DNA from: an uncultured Bacteroides sp.
GTDB taxonomy: Bacteria; Bacteroidota; Bacteroidia; Bacteroidales; Bacteroidaceae
Length of the DNA stretch: 64,000 nucleotides
NCBI RefSeq assembly: GCF_937912035.1
Contig: NZ_CALDPF010000016.1
Span: 38,947-102,946, forward strand
Reading direction: 5' to 3'
Positions 53,328-61,993 of the stretch are shown here, one piece after another; within the stretch, counting starts at the first letter, position 1; every line of letters starts with the position of its first letter. A model generated the notes under the pieces. The model saw only the letters and a program-made list of their open reading frames with translations, was not told where the DNA came from and ran no database searches. The position numbers were made by a program, and so were the translations under genes.

Positions 53328-54227
53328 ATGAGAAGTTCTTTCCTTGCAATATTCGTTTATTTGAATCTATTGTTCTTTATTTTGTTTTGTTCTATTCCTG
53401 TAATTACTGTAGCTTCAAATAGAGTAGATGATCATTTAAGCACTACGAATAAAAAGACAGTGGTTTATAAGACTGTTGATTCTGTAGAATTAAAAATGAA
53501 TATTTATTATCCTGATGACTTTTGTAAAGAGAAACAGTATCCTGCAATAGTATTTTTCTTCGGAGGCGGGTGGTATAATGTCAATAGCGAACAGTTTTTA
53601 CCTCATGCTTTGGTTTTAAACAAAATGGGCATGGTTGCTATTCTTGCTGATTATCGGACAATGAAGATCAGTGGGGTTTCGCCTAAAGATTGCATTAGTG
53701 ATGCCAGATCTGCTATGAGATATATTCGTATGCACTCAGACAAGTTGAATATAGACTCTAAAAAAATAGCTGCATCAGGAGGGTCTGCCGGTGGACATTT
53801 GGCCATAGCTACTGCTGTTATAGAATCTTTTGACGATGAGTCAGACAATAAAGATATTAATCCTGTTCCTGATGCTCTGGTTTTATTTAATCCTGTTTTA
53901 GATAATGGACCAGTTGGAGGGTATGCATATAATAAAGTCAAAGAATATTATAAGGAGTTCTCACCGGCGCATAATATAAAAAGGATGATGCCCCCTACAT
54001 TGGTAATGATTGGTACAAAAGATAAATTAATTCCTGTAGAAACAATATTAAGGTTTCAGAATAATATGAATGAACAAGGAAATATTTGTGATGTATATCT
54101 ATATTCCGGACAAGGACATGGCTTTTTTAATTACAAAAAAGAAGGCTCGAATAAATATTATTATAGAACACTTGATGATATGATAGCGTTTTTGAAGAAT
54201 TATAATTTTATTAATGATTGTGATTAA
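53328..54227 (+). CDS. Exported alpha/beta-hydrolase (esterase/lipase family)
   Basis: A 299-residue enzyme with an N-terminal signal segment (about 5-30). Oxyanion block FFFGGGW, nucleophile motif GGSAGG (serine near 146), an acid in GTKDKLIP and the histidine of GQGHGFF. It belongs to the BD-FAE/acetylesterase-like group that removes acyl groups from plant glycans. It starts 9 bp after the propeller gene, so deacylating the same glycan is the natural inference. It is very AT-rich. Confidence 0.82.
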   Translation: MRSSFLAIFVYLNLLFFILFCSIPVITVASNRVDDHLSTTNKKTVVYKTVDSVELKMNIYYPDDFCKEKQYPAIVFFFGGGWYNVNSEQFLPHALVLNKMGMVAILADYRTMKISGVSPKDCISDARSAMRYIRMHSDKLNIDSKKIAASGGSAGGHLAIATAVIESFDDESDNKDINPVPDALVLFNPVLDNGPVGGYAYNKVKEYYKEFSPAHNIKRMMPPTLVMIGTKDKLIPVETILRFQNNMNEQGNICDVYLYSGQGHGFFNYKKEGSNKYYYRTLDDMIAFLKNYNFINDCD

Positions 54228-54284
54228 GTTGAAAATATATTAGCATAACTTGGTTTACTGTGGACACGTTTGAAGCCTTTTAGT

Positions 54285-54292
54285 TATTTTTG
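54285..54292 (+). promoter_or_regulatory. -7 box before the YhcH-like gene
   Basis: TATTTTTG in the 107-bp gap after the esterase gene. It suggests the last two genes of the cluster can be expressed separately and supports ATG 54335. Confidence 0.6.
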
Positions 54293-54334
54293 TCGTGAAA
54301 ACCTATTATGTTGTATTTATTAAATCTGAAGAAT

Positions 54335-54949
54335 ATGAAAAAAAATTTTAAGCTTTTGTTAGTGTTATTTCTTCTGGTACTAAATTGTAATATTTCGTAC
54401 TCGCAGAATTGTTGTAAATCGCAGGTTAATTATACGAATTGGGTCTTGCAAAGGGAATGGAGTAACGGATTCAAGGCTTTACCAGATGTCAGTACTAATC
54501 TTGGGGAGTTTTATTTGCAGTATCATAAGAACAAAAAGCAATGGGATGCAGTGTTTTCATGGTTGGCTAAGACTGATTTGCTGAATGTTTCCGCCGGAAG
54601 ACATCAGATTCCGGGCACGGAGTTGTATGCAAGTGTAGAGGATAGCACAAACGATTCTTTGGAAAAACGTGGATCGGAGTCTCACTATCATCACATCGAT
54701 CTTCAGTATGTAGTAAAAGGTACAGAACGTTTTGCTTTACTTGATCATGAGACTTCATATCCTAACCGAGCATATAAACCGGATATTATAGGTTATACTT
54801 ATGATGCTTCTAAGGCTATGTTTATTGATTCTACTCCTGAACGTTTCTTTTTGTTTTTCCCGTCAGATTGGCATATAGCAAAAATTCAGACTGATAAGCA
54901 GGATCAGAATATAAGGGTTGTAGTAATAAAATTGGATTATGTAAAATAA
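54335..54949 (+). CDS. YhcH/YjgK/YiaL family protein with a signal peptide
   Basis: A 204-residue protein. Family blocks are ESHYHHIDLQYVVKGTE (about residues 115-131) and FFLFFPSDWHIAKI near the C-terminus, the metal-binding cupin core of the family (sugar anomerase/isomerase relatives such as NanQ, YiaL and EbgC). Unlike the usual cytoplasmic members it starts with a clear signal peptide (residues 1-24, to SYSQ), so it should act in the periplasm. Context suggests a role on an anomeric or unsaturated sugar released by the propeller enzyme. Confidence 0.8.
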   Translation: MKKNFKLLLVLFLLVLNCNISYSQNCCKSQVNYTNWVLQREWSNGFKALPDVSTNLGEFYLQYHKNKKQWDAVFSWLAKTDLLNVSAGRHQIPGTELYASVEDSTNDSLEKRGSESHYHHIDLQYVVKGTERFALLDHETSYPNRAYKPDIIGYTYDASKAMFIDSTPERFFLFFPSDWHIAKIQTDKQDQNIRVVVIKLDYVK

Positions 54950-54984
54950 TATTTCATAATATAAACTTCAAATATTTTTATTAC

Positions 54985-55422
54985 ATGAAAAAGATGATTC
55001 TCACAGCCGTATTGTTTATGGCAACAATTGTAACAAATTCAGTTTATGCTAACTCTGAAAATGGTAATGAAATGAAAAAAACAAGAAGTGAAACATTTAT
55101 TCAAGAAGATAAGATAGAATGGGAAACTATAGGAGACGGAGTTAAGCGTCAGATATTAGGATATGATGGCCAACTTATGATGGTGAAAATCAAGGCTGAG
55201 AAAAAAGGTCCGGTAGGAGTTGAGCATGCTCATTATCATTCACAGGTTACTTTTGTATCGAGTGGAAAGTTTGAGTTTACTATTGGAGGAAAGAAGAAAA
55301 TAGTTACGGCCGGTGACGGAATGTATATGGAGCCGGATGTACTTCATAGCTGTATATGTCTGGAACCGGGAGTAATTGTTGATTGCTTTTCTCCAACAAG
55401 GGAAGATTTCCTGAAGAAATAA
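54985..55422 (+). CDS. KdgF-like cupin with a signal peptide
   Basis: A 145-residue cupin. The metal site H81, H83, Q87 and H121 (EHAHYHSQ and VLHSC) matches the KdgF type, which converts 4,5-unsaturated uronates made by polysaccharide lyases to linear ketouronates. It carries a signal peptide (about 1-22), unlike cytoplasmic KdgF of enterobacteria, so conversion would occur in the periplasm. It follows the YhcH-like gene by 35 bp and ends at a shared terminator. A general cupin is the alternative. Confidence 0.75.
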   Translation: MKKMILTAVLFMATIVTNSVYANSENGNEMKKTRSETFIQEDKIEWETIGDGVKRQILGYDGQLMMVKIKAEKKGPVGVEHAHYHSQVTFVSSGKFEFTIGGKKKIVTAGDGMYMEPDVLHSCICLEPGVIVDCFSPTREDFLKK

Positions 55423-55493
55423 AAATCAAGTATTCTAAAATTGTGTCGCTCTGTTCAGATTGACTTAAAACAAAGAATGAAAATGTACAAAAT

Positions 55494-55530
55494 AAAAACG
55501 GGCAATCCAAAAAATGGGTTGCCCGTTTTT
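55494..55530. terminator. Bidirectional terminator between the cupin and rpmE2
   Basis: ACGGGCAA and TTGCCCGT with flanking A- and T-runs form a strong hairpin usable from both sides. Confidence 0.9.
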
Positions 55531-55548
55531 ATTTGATTTCTTTTTGTA

Positions 55549-55800
55549 TTATTTCTTAATACGGTTGTAACGGCTCATGAACTTATCAACACGTCCAGCT
55601 GTGTCTACCAACTTAGACTTACCTGTGTAGAACGGGTGAGAAGTATTAGAGATTTCCAACTTTACCAATGGGTAAGTTTCACCTTCAAATTCAATTGTGT
55701 CTTTTGTAGCACAAGTTGAACGAGAAAGAAACATATCGCCGTTTGACATGTCTTTAAATACTACCGGACGGTAGTTTTCTGGATGAATTCCTTTTTTCAT
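55549..55800 (-). CDS. rpmE2: 50S ribosomal protein L31 type B
   Basis: An 83-residue L31 without the zinc-binding cysteine quartet (only one cysteine, in STCAT), which defines the type B form. Family blocks are GIHPENYRPVVFKD and SHPFYTGKSKLVDTAGRVDKF. ATG 55800 is used because the family starts MKKGIHPEN; a 16-residue upstream extension has no family support. Zinc-free L31 spares zinc in ribosomes, but Bacteroidetes often have only this type. Confidence 0.95.
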   Translation of the reverse strand: MKKGIHPENYRPVVFKDMSNGDMFLSRSTCATKDTIEFEGETYPLVKLEISNTSHPFYTGKSKLVDTAGRVDKFMSRYNRIKK

Positions 55801-55832
55801 TTCAGTATATACTTTATTTATTATTATTTTTT

Positions 55833-55854
55833 GACTAGTTGGTAACACTTAGTC
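55833..55854 (-). promoter_or_regulatory. Leader hairpin of rpmE2
   Basis: In the 75-nt leader, GACTAAGT and ACTAGTC pair with one bulge. It may be a simple leader structure or an autoregulatory site for L31; the sequence does not decide. Confidence 0.4.
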
Positions 55855-55879
55855 GTGTGTAATGGTCTGTTTCGGGTTG

Positions 55880-55887
55880 CAAAGATA
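55880..55887 (-). promoter_or_regulatory. -7 box for rpmE2
   Basis: TATCTTTG on the minus strand, about 80 bp before the start codon. Confidence 0.68.
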
Positions 55888-56357
55888 CGCTTTTTCTTTT
55901 AAAAGAGAAAACTTTTTACGTATGTTTTTTATAAAAACTTTCCGACGATAATATATTAATATATAATGTGTTCGTATTTAGTTATAAGGCCGTTGTCATA
56001 GCCTGGAATTATTTTCATTTTGTCGTGTTCAAAAAAGTCTTTTTCTTTGTTTTATTCTATAAATACAAGTTGTGTTTTTATAAATATAGGTTATATATAC
56101 AAAAAAATAGTTTGTATTTATATAAATATAGATTATATATAGAGAGAATAAAATGTTTTCTTGTATTTTCTGTCAAATCAGATGAATGTTTCTGTATATC
56201 TCGTTTCATGTATTAGTATACGTAGAATGTAAAACTTGCAATATCTACATTGCATTATACGTGTATAAGTTTGTAATAACTGATGTATTTATCCAATATA
56301 TATAGATTTGTGTATATTTTTTTCTTTTAAAATTGAAGGTAAGAATATATTAATTGT
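55888..56357. other. AT-rich intergenic region with 21-bp tandem repeats
   Basis: No gene is supported. An 82-codon frame at 55968-56216 is only the translated repeat. The region separates divergent rpmE2 and fba. Confidence 0.6.
56058..56141. repeat. Four imperfect 21-bp tandem repeats
   Basis: Units start at 56058, 56079, 56100 and 56121. Three begin TATAAATA; the second and fourth (TATAAATATAGGTTATATAT and its G-to-A variant) are nearly identical and the third is decayed. Confidence 0.75.
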
Positions 56358-56365
56358 TATTTTTG
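56358..56365 (+). promoter_or_regulatory. Promoter for fba
   Basis: TATTTTTG with TTG at 56333-56335; leader about 37 nt. Confidence 0.68.
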
Positions 56366-56405
56366 CAATGGAATTTAATCACTAACATTATAAATAGTAG
56401 AAACA

Positions 56406-57410
56406 ATGGTTAATTACAAAGACTTAGGCTTGGTGAACACAAGAGACATGTTTGCCAGAGCAATCAAAGGTGGATATGCAATCCCTGCTTTCAACTTCAA
56501 TAATATGGAACAGATGCAGGCTATCATCAAGGCTGCAGTTGAAACTAAATCACCTGTTATCCTTCAGGTTTCTAAAGGTGCTCGTCAGTATGCTAACGCT
56601 ACTTTGTTGCGTTACATGGCTCAGGGTGCTGTAGAATATGCTAAGGAATTGGGTTGCGAACATCCTGAAATCGTTCTTCACCTTGACCACGGAGATACAT
56701 TCGAAACTTGCAAGAGCTGTATCGACTCTGGTTTCTCTTCAGTGATGATCGACGGTTCTCACCTTCCATACGAAGAAAACGTTGCTTTGACTAAGAAAGT
56801 TGTTGAATACGCTCACCAGTTTGAGGTAACTGTAGAAGGTGAACTTGGTGTATTGGCAGGTGTTGAAGACGAAGTTTCTTCTGACCACCACACTTACACT
56901 AATCCAGAAGAAGTAATCGACTTCGCTACTCGTACAGGTTGCGACTCATTGGCTATTTCAATCGGTACTTCTCACGGTGCATACAAATTTACTCCAGAAC
57001 AGTGCCACATCGATCCAGAAACTGGACGTATGGTTCCTCCTCCATTGGCATTCGACGTATTGGATGCAGTTATGGAAAAACTTCCTGGATTCCCTATCGT
57101 ACTTCACGGATCTTCTTCAGTTCCACAGGAAGAAGTTGATACTATCAACAAATACGGTGGTGCTTTGAAGGCTGCTATCGGTATTCCAGAAGAACAGTTG
57201 CGTAAGGCTGCTAAGTCTGCAGTTTGCAAGATCAACATCGACTCTGACTCTCGTCTTGCTATGACTGCTGCTATACGTCAGGTATTCGCTGAAAAACCAG
57301 CTGAATTCGACCCACGTAAGTATCTTGGTCCTGCTCGTGACAACATGGAAAAACTTTACAAACACAAAATCATCAACGTTTTGGGTTCAGACAACAAATT
57401 GGCTGAATAA
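56406..57410 (+). CDS. fbaA: Class II fructose-bisphosphate aldolase
   Basis: A 334-residue zinc aldolase. Zinc ligands in HLDHGD (histidine about 96), the SVMIDGSHLP block, the VEGELGVLAGVEDE glutamates, GTSHGAYKF, and LHGSSSVPQEEV are present. It splits fructose 1,6-bisphosphate to DHAP and glyceraldehyde 3-phosphate. Strong bias to preferred codons matches tpiA, mdh and tig. Own promoter and terminator. Confidence 0.96.
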   Translation: MVNYKDLGLVNTRDMFARAIKGGYAIPAFNFNNMEQMQAIIKAAVETKSPVILQVSKGARQYANATLLRYMAQGAVEYAKELGCEHPEIVLHLDHGDTFETCKSCIDSGFSSVMIDGSHLPYEENVALTKKVVEYAHQFEVTVEGELGVLAGVEDEVSSDHHTYTNPEEVIDFATRTGCDSLAISIGTSHGAYKFTPEQCHIDPETGRMVPPPLAFDVLDAVMEKLPGFPIVLHGSSSVPQEEVDTINKYGGALKAAIGIPEEQLRKAAKSAVCKINIDSDSRLAMTAAIRQVFAEKPAEFDPRKYLGPARDNMEKLYKHKIINVLGSDNKLAE

Positions 57411-57470
57411 TAACGCTTAATAATACCTTCCAAATTATGGAAGGATTTATATAAAGTTATTTTCATTTTT

Positions 57471-57506
57471 GAGGAGGCTGTCCGTAAAGGATAGTCTCCT
57501 TGTTTT
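57471..57506 (+). terminator. Terminator after fba
   Basis: GGAGGCTGTCC and GGATAGTCTCC pair with two G-T pairs around GTAAA, then a T-rich tail. A smaller CCTTCC/GGAAGG hairpin lies just upstream (57426-57444). Confidence 0.82.
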
Positions 57507-57636
57507 ATAAATATCTGCCTTGTCTTCCTTTATATCTGCTGGCTTTTTGTTTTTATATTCTATGCCCGAAGATAATTATGTCAGCTCAAAACCTGTGTTT
57601 AATAATCGTGATATTGCGTAATATCCGTTTTTTCTT

Positions 57637-57644
57637 TATTTTTG
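57637..57644 (+). promoter_or_regulatory. -7 box for the POT transporter gene
   Basis: TATTTTTG, 42 bp before the ATG. Confidence 0.65.
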
Positions 57645-57685
57645 CATAAAAAATTATTCATTAATCATTTAAATCTTCATTATTT

Positions 57686-59242
57686 ATGTTTAACAAGCAT
57701 CCTAAAGGATTGATACCTGCGGCACTTTCGAACATGGGAGAGCGTTTTGGCTACTATATCATGAACGCTGTGCTGGTGTTATTCCTTTGTTCTAAATTTG
57801 GTATAAGTGAGGAAAAAAGTACACTTATCTATTCATTCTTTTATGCAGGTATTTATCTTCTGAGTCTTGTCGGTGGACTTATAGCCGATAGAAAGCAGAA
57901 TTATAAAGGTACAATCATGGCAGGTCTTGTGATTATGGCCATAGGATATATTGCACTCTCTGTTCCTATTACAGCAAATGCCGGCAATACTACATGGTTG
58001 CTTACTCTTACTTGTATTGCATTGTTCCTTATCGCTTTCGGTAATGGTCTCTTCAAAGGTAACCTTCAGGCTATTGTTGGTCAGATGTATGATGACCTTG
58101 AAGCTGAGGCTGCCACTAAAGGTGAAAGGGAACTGGTTGAAGCAAAAAGTAAGAGAGACTCAGGATTCCAGATATTCTATGTGTTTATCAATATCGGTGG
58201 ACTTATAGCTCCGTTTATCGCTCCTCTGTTGAGAAGTTGGTGGCTTAGTGCGCATAATATGGTTTACAATGCAAGTCTGCCAGCTTTGTGTCATGACTAT
58301 ATTGCCAAAGGTGCTGACGGTATGTCGGCTGAAGCTATGGGTAACTTGAACCAGCTGATGTCGCAGTGTGTTGGCGAGACTGCAGATATGGCTGCATCCT
58401 GTGCTCAGTATCTTCAGATATTCAATGAAGGTATCCATTATTCATTCGTTGCTTCTGTAGCGGCAATGCTTATTTCTTTGGTAATCTTCTTCGCTACTAA
58501 GAGCAAATTCCCAAATCCGGGAAAGAAAGAGGCTGCGGCTGCCGTTACTTATACAGCTGAAGAAAAGGCTGCAATGGCTAAGGAAATCAAGCAGCGTCTG
58601 TATGCATTGTTTGCAGTACTTGGCGTTGTTATCTTCTTCTGGTTCTCTTTCCATCAGAACGGTACTTCACTTTCGCTTTTCGCCAGAGACTTTGTTGATA
58701 CATCTACAATTGCTCCTGAAATATGGCAGGCTGTAAATCCATTCTTTGTGATTACTCTTACACCGATAATCATGATGATTTTCGGTTCTCTTTCCAGAAG
58801 AGGCAAGGAAATCTCTACACCTCGTAAGATTGCTATCGGTATGTTTATCGCTGGCTTGGCTTATCTGTTCCTTGCAGGTTATTCATTTGTAATGGGATAT
58901 CCTTCTGCTGCAGAATACAGAGACCTTCCTATTGACCAGCAGGTGAAGGCCGGAGCATGGGTGCTTATAGTTCTTTACTTCCTTCTTACAGTGGCAGAAT
59001 TGTTCATCTCTCCACTTGGATTGTCATTTGTTTCGAAGGTGGCTCCAAAACATCTTCTGGGACTTTGCCAGGGATTGTGGCTTGGTGCTACTGCTGTAGG
59101 TAACCTCCTGTTGTGGATTGGCCCTCTTATGTATAATGCTATTCCTATCGCATACTGTTGGGCAATATTCATGATAGTATGTCTCATCTCTATGGGAGTA
59201 ATGCTGTTCATGGTGAAATGGCTTGAAAAAGTGGCTAAATAA
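57686..59242 (+). CDS. POT family proton-dependent oligopeptide transporter
   Basis: A 518-residue MFS protein with about 12-14 hydrophobic helices. The POT motif near the N-terminus reads NMGERFGYY: the first glutamate of the usual ExxER is an asparagine, while the second glutamate and arginine are kept. The family block GNGLFKGNLQAIVG (PTR2 signature region) is present, and a long hydrophilic insert (about 140-165) plus another (about 210-245) are additional. It probably imports di- or tripeptides with protons. The lost glutamate may change proton coupling. Confidence 0.88.
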   Translation: MFNKHPKGLIPAALSNMGERFGYYIMNAVLVLFLCSKFGISEEKSTLIYSFFYAGIYLLSLVGGLIADRKQNYKGTIMAGLVIMAIGYIALSVPITANAGNTTWLLTLTCIALFLIAFGNGLFKGNLQAIVGQMYDDLEAEAATKGERELVEAKSKRDSGFQIFYVFINIGGLIAPFIAPLLRSWWLSAHNMVYNASLPALCHDYIAKGADGMSAEAMGNLNQLMSQCVGETADMAASCAQYLQIFNEGIHYSFVASVAAMLISLVIFFATKSKFPNPGKKEAAAAVTYTAEEKAAMAKEIKQRLYALFAVLGVVIFFWFSFHQNGTSLSLFARDFVDTSTIAPEIWQAVNPFFVITLTPIIMMIFGSLSRRGKEISTPRKIAIGMFIAGLAYLFLAGYSFVMGYPSAAEYRDLPIDQQVKAGAWVLIVLYFLLTVAELFISPLGLSFVSKVAPKHLLGLCQGLWLGATAVGNLLLWIGPLMYNAIPIAYCWAIFMIVCLISMGVMLFMVKWLEKVAK

Positions 59243-59269
59243 CAGATTTTAAAATAAAATAGTCTAAAT

Positions 59270-59308
59270 AAGAGGATATATCTTTTCGTGGTATATCCTC
59301 TTTTTTTC
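59270..59308 (+). terminator. Terminator after the POT transporter gene
   Basis: AAGAGGATATATC and GGTATATCCTCTT pair over 13 positions, then a run of T. Confidence 0.88.
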
Positions 59309-59309
59309 T

Positions 59310-59317
59310 TAAATTTG
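59310..59317 (+). promoter_or_regulatory. -7 box for the topoisomerase gene
   Basis: TAAATTTG right after the preceding terminator, 35 bp before the ATG. Confidence 0.62.
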
Positions 59318-59352
59318 CAAAGACAGTTTTATTCTAGATTAAAATACTAAAA

Positions 59353-61989
59353 ATGAGCGAAGATACTTTTGATAAAGAGAACGAATTGCAGGGAGGCGAA
59401 GGCCATTCAGATTATAAACCGGCTGATACATCGAATGATGCTGTGAGGCATCAGCTGAGCGGAATGTATCAGAACTGGTTTCTTGACTATGCTTCGTATG
59501 TAATACTTGAAAGAGCCGTACCGCATATCAATGACGGATTGAAACCTGTGCAGAGAAGAATACTGCACTCCATGAAGCGTCTGGACGACGGTAGATACAA
59601 CAAGGTGGCAAACATAGTAGGTCATACCATGCAGTTCCATCCTCACGGTGATGCCTCTATCGGTGATGCGCTGGTACAGCTCGGACAGAAGGAACTTCTC
59701 ATCGACTGTCAGGGAAACTGGGGTAATATACTTACCGGTGACAGTGCGGCTGCACCTCGTTATATCGAGGCACGATTATCAAAATTCGCTCTAGATGTAG
59801 TCTTCAATCCGAAAACTACTCAGTGGCAATCGTCATACGACGGACGAAACAGAGAACCTATCACTTTGCCTGTGAAGTTTCCTTTGCTCTTGGCGCAGGG
59901 TGTTGAGGGTATTGCCGTAGGTCTGTCGTCTAAAATTCTTCCTCATAATTTCAATGAGCTGTGTGATGCTGCCATAGCTTATCTTAAAGGCGAGCCATTC
60001 CAGCTTTATCCTGATTTCCAGACCGGCGGTTCGATAGATGTATCGAAATATAACGACGGAGAACGTGGTGGAGTGGTACGAGTGAGAGCCAAAATTTCAA
60101 AACTTGACAACAAGACTCTGTGTATCAGTGAAATTCCATACGGAAAAACTACATCTTCACTTATAGACTCTATACTTAAGGCTGTAGAAAAAGGAAAAAT
60201 CAAGGTCAAGAAGGTAGAAGATAATACAGCCGGAAAGGTTGAGATTCTTGTGCATCTTGCTCCGGGTGTTTCGTCGGACAAGACGCTTGATGCCCTGTAT
60301 GCATTTACAGACTGCGAGGTTAATATATCTCCAAACTGCTGTGTGATAGACAATAAGAAGCCGCACTTCCTTTCTGTCAGCGATGTGCTTAAGAAATCTA
60401 CTGACAATACTTTGGATTTGCTCCGACAGGAACTTAATATCGAACGCGATGAAAAGCTGGAAGCTCTGCATTTCTCTTCACTGGAGAAAATATTCATCGA
60501 AGAGCGTATATATAAGGATGCTAAGTTCGAACAGGCTGAAAATATGGATGCCGCATGCGAACATATCGACGACCGTCTGACTCCGTTCTATCCTCAAATG
60601 GTGCGCGAGGTAACCAAAGAAGATATATTGAAACTGATGGAGATAAAGATGGCACGTATTCTGAAGTTCAACAAGGATAAGGCTGATGAACTTATAGCGC
60701 GTCTTAAGGGTGAAATAGAGGAAATTGACAATCATCTTGCTCATATCACAGATTATACCATCAACTGGTATGAAGGGCTTAAAGCCAAATATGGCAAGAA
60801 CTTCGAGCGTAAGACTGAAATCAGAAACTTCGATGTCATTGTGGCTACCAAGGTAGCGGAAGCAAACGAAAAACTTTACATCAACCGTGAGGAAGGTTTC
60901 ATCGGTACAGGGCTGAAGAAGGATGAGTATGTGTGCAACTGTTCTGATATTGACGATGTGATAATATTCTATAAGGACGGTAAATATAAGATAGTTAGGA
61001 TAAGCGACAAACTCTTCGTAGGTAAGAATATCCTGTATGTGAATATCTTCAAGAAGAATGACAAGCGTACTATATATAATGTGATATACCGCGACGGAAA
61101 GGATGGAGCTTACTTTATTAAGCGTTTCAATGTGACTTCGATGATACGCGACCGTGAGTATGATGTCACTCAGGGAAATCCTGGCTCTAAGATAATGTAC
61201 TTTACTGCCAACCCAAATGGTGAGGCGGAAGTGGTGAAGGTTGCACTCCGACCTAATCCTAGAATAAAGAAACTGATACTGGAACGTGATTTCAGTGAAA
61301 TATCTATCAAAGGACGCCAGTCAATGGGTAACTTGCTTACTCGTCTGGAAGTACATAAGATAAGTCTTAAGCATAAGGGAGGCTCTACTCTTGGAGGTAG
61401 AAAAGTGTGGTTCGATTATGATGTGCTACGCCTTAATTACGACGGACGTGGTGAATATCTGGGAGAATTCCAGAGTGAAGACTGCATACTTGTGGTGCAT
61501 AAGAACGGAGAATTCTATACATCGGATTTCGATTTGAATAACCATTATGATACAGACATAATGATTTTGGAAAAATACGATCCGGATAAGGTTTGGACTG
61601 CCGTCCTTTACGATGCCGACCAGCAGAATTATCCATATCTGAAGAGGTTCTGTTTCGAACAGAGTACCAAACGTCAGAACTTCCTGGGTGAGAATAAACA
61701 GAACGAACTGTTGCTTCTTACTTCGGAAACATATCCAAGGATAAATGTTGTCTTTGGTGGTCACGACAGTTTCAGAGAACCTATGATTGTTGATGCCGGC
61801 GAATTTGTCGGAGTCAAGAGCTTTAAGGCTAAAGGAAAACGACTTACTACATTTGCTGTGGATAAAATAGAAGAATTGGAACCTATAATTAGGGAGGAGG
61901 AACCGGAAGTACAGTCTGAAGCTGATGAGGTGGAGAATAATGATGTGGATACTCCAAATGAGGATGATGGTCAGATGAAGTTGTTTTAG
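59353..61989 (+). CDS. parC: DNA topoisomerase IV subunit A (GyrA/ParC family)
   Basis: An 878-residue type IIA topoisomerase subunit. The active-site tyrosine is Y137 in AAPRYIEARL, with the FHPHGDASIGDALV quinolone-determining region before it. The C-terminal half (about 560-820) has degenerate propeller blades without a clear GyrA box, and ends with an acidic tail; both favour ParC over GyrA. It passes DNA duplexes to unlink replicated chromosomes with ParE, which is not in the window. First of a tight three-gene run (4-bp gaps). Confidence 0.87.
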   Translation: MSEDTFDKENELQGGEGHSDYKPADTSNDAVRHQLSGMYQNWFLDYASYVILERAVPHINDGLKPVQRRILHSMKRLDDGRYNKVANIVGHTMQFHPHGDASIGDALVQLGQKELLIDCQGNWGNILTGDSAAAPRYIEARLSKFALDVVFNPKTTQWQSSYDGRNREPITLPVKFPLLLAQGVEGIAVGLSSKILPHNFNELCDAAIAYLKGEPFQLYPDFQTGGSIDVSKYNDGERGGVVRVRAKISKLDNKTLCISEIPYGKTTSSLIDSILKAVEKGKIKVKKVEDNTAGKVEILVHLAPGVSSDKTLDALYAFTDCEVNISPNCCVIDNKKPHFLSVSDVLKKSTDNTLDLLRQELNIERDEKLEALHFSSLEKIFIEERIYKDAKFEQAENMDAACEHIDDRLTPFYPQMVREVTKEDILKLMEIKMARILKFNKDKADELIARLKGEIEEIDNHLAHITDYTINWYEGLKAKYGKNFERKTEIRNFDVIVATKVAEANEKLYINREEGFIGTGLKKDEYVCNCSDIDDVIIFYKDGKYKIVRISDKLFVGKNILYVNIFKKNDKRTIYNVIYRDGKDGAYFIKRFNVTSMIRDREYDVTQGNPGSKIMYFTANPNGEAEVVKVALRPNPRIKKLILERDFSEISIKGRQSMGNLLTRLEVHKISLKHKGGSTLGGRKVWFDYDVLRLNYDGRGEYLGEFQSEDCILVVHKNGEFYTSDFDLNNHYDTDIMILEKYDPDKVWTAVLYDADQQNYPYLKRFCFEQSTKRQNFLGENKQNELLLLTSETYPRINVVFGGHDSFREPMIVDAGEFVGVKSFKAKGKRLTTFAVDKIEELEPIIREEEPEVQSEADEVENNDVDTPNEDDGQMKLF

Positions 61990-61993
61990 CCCT

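Noticed and set aside
55968..56216. An 82-codon plus-strand frame with 7-residue repeats (YKYRLYI-like)
   Set aside because: The peptide repeat is just the 21-bp AT-rich DNA repeat in translation; no start signal, and the composition is that of noncoding DNA.
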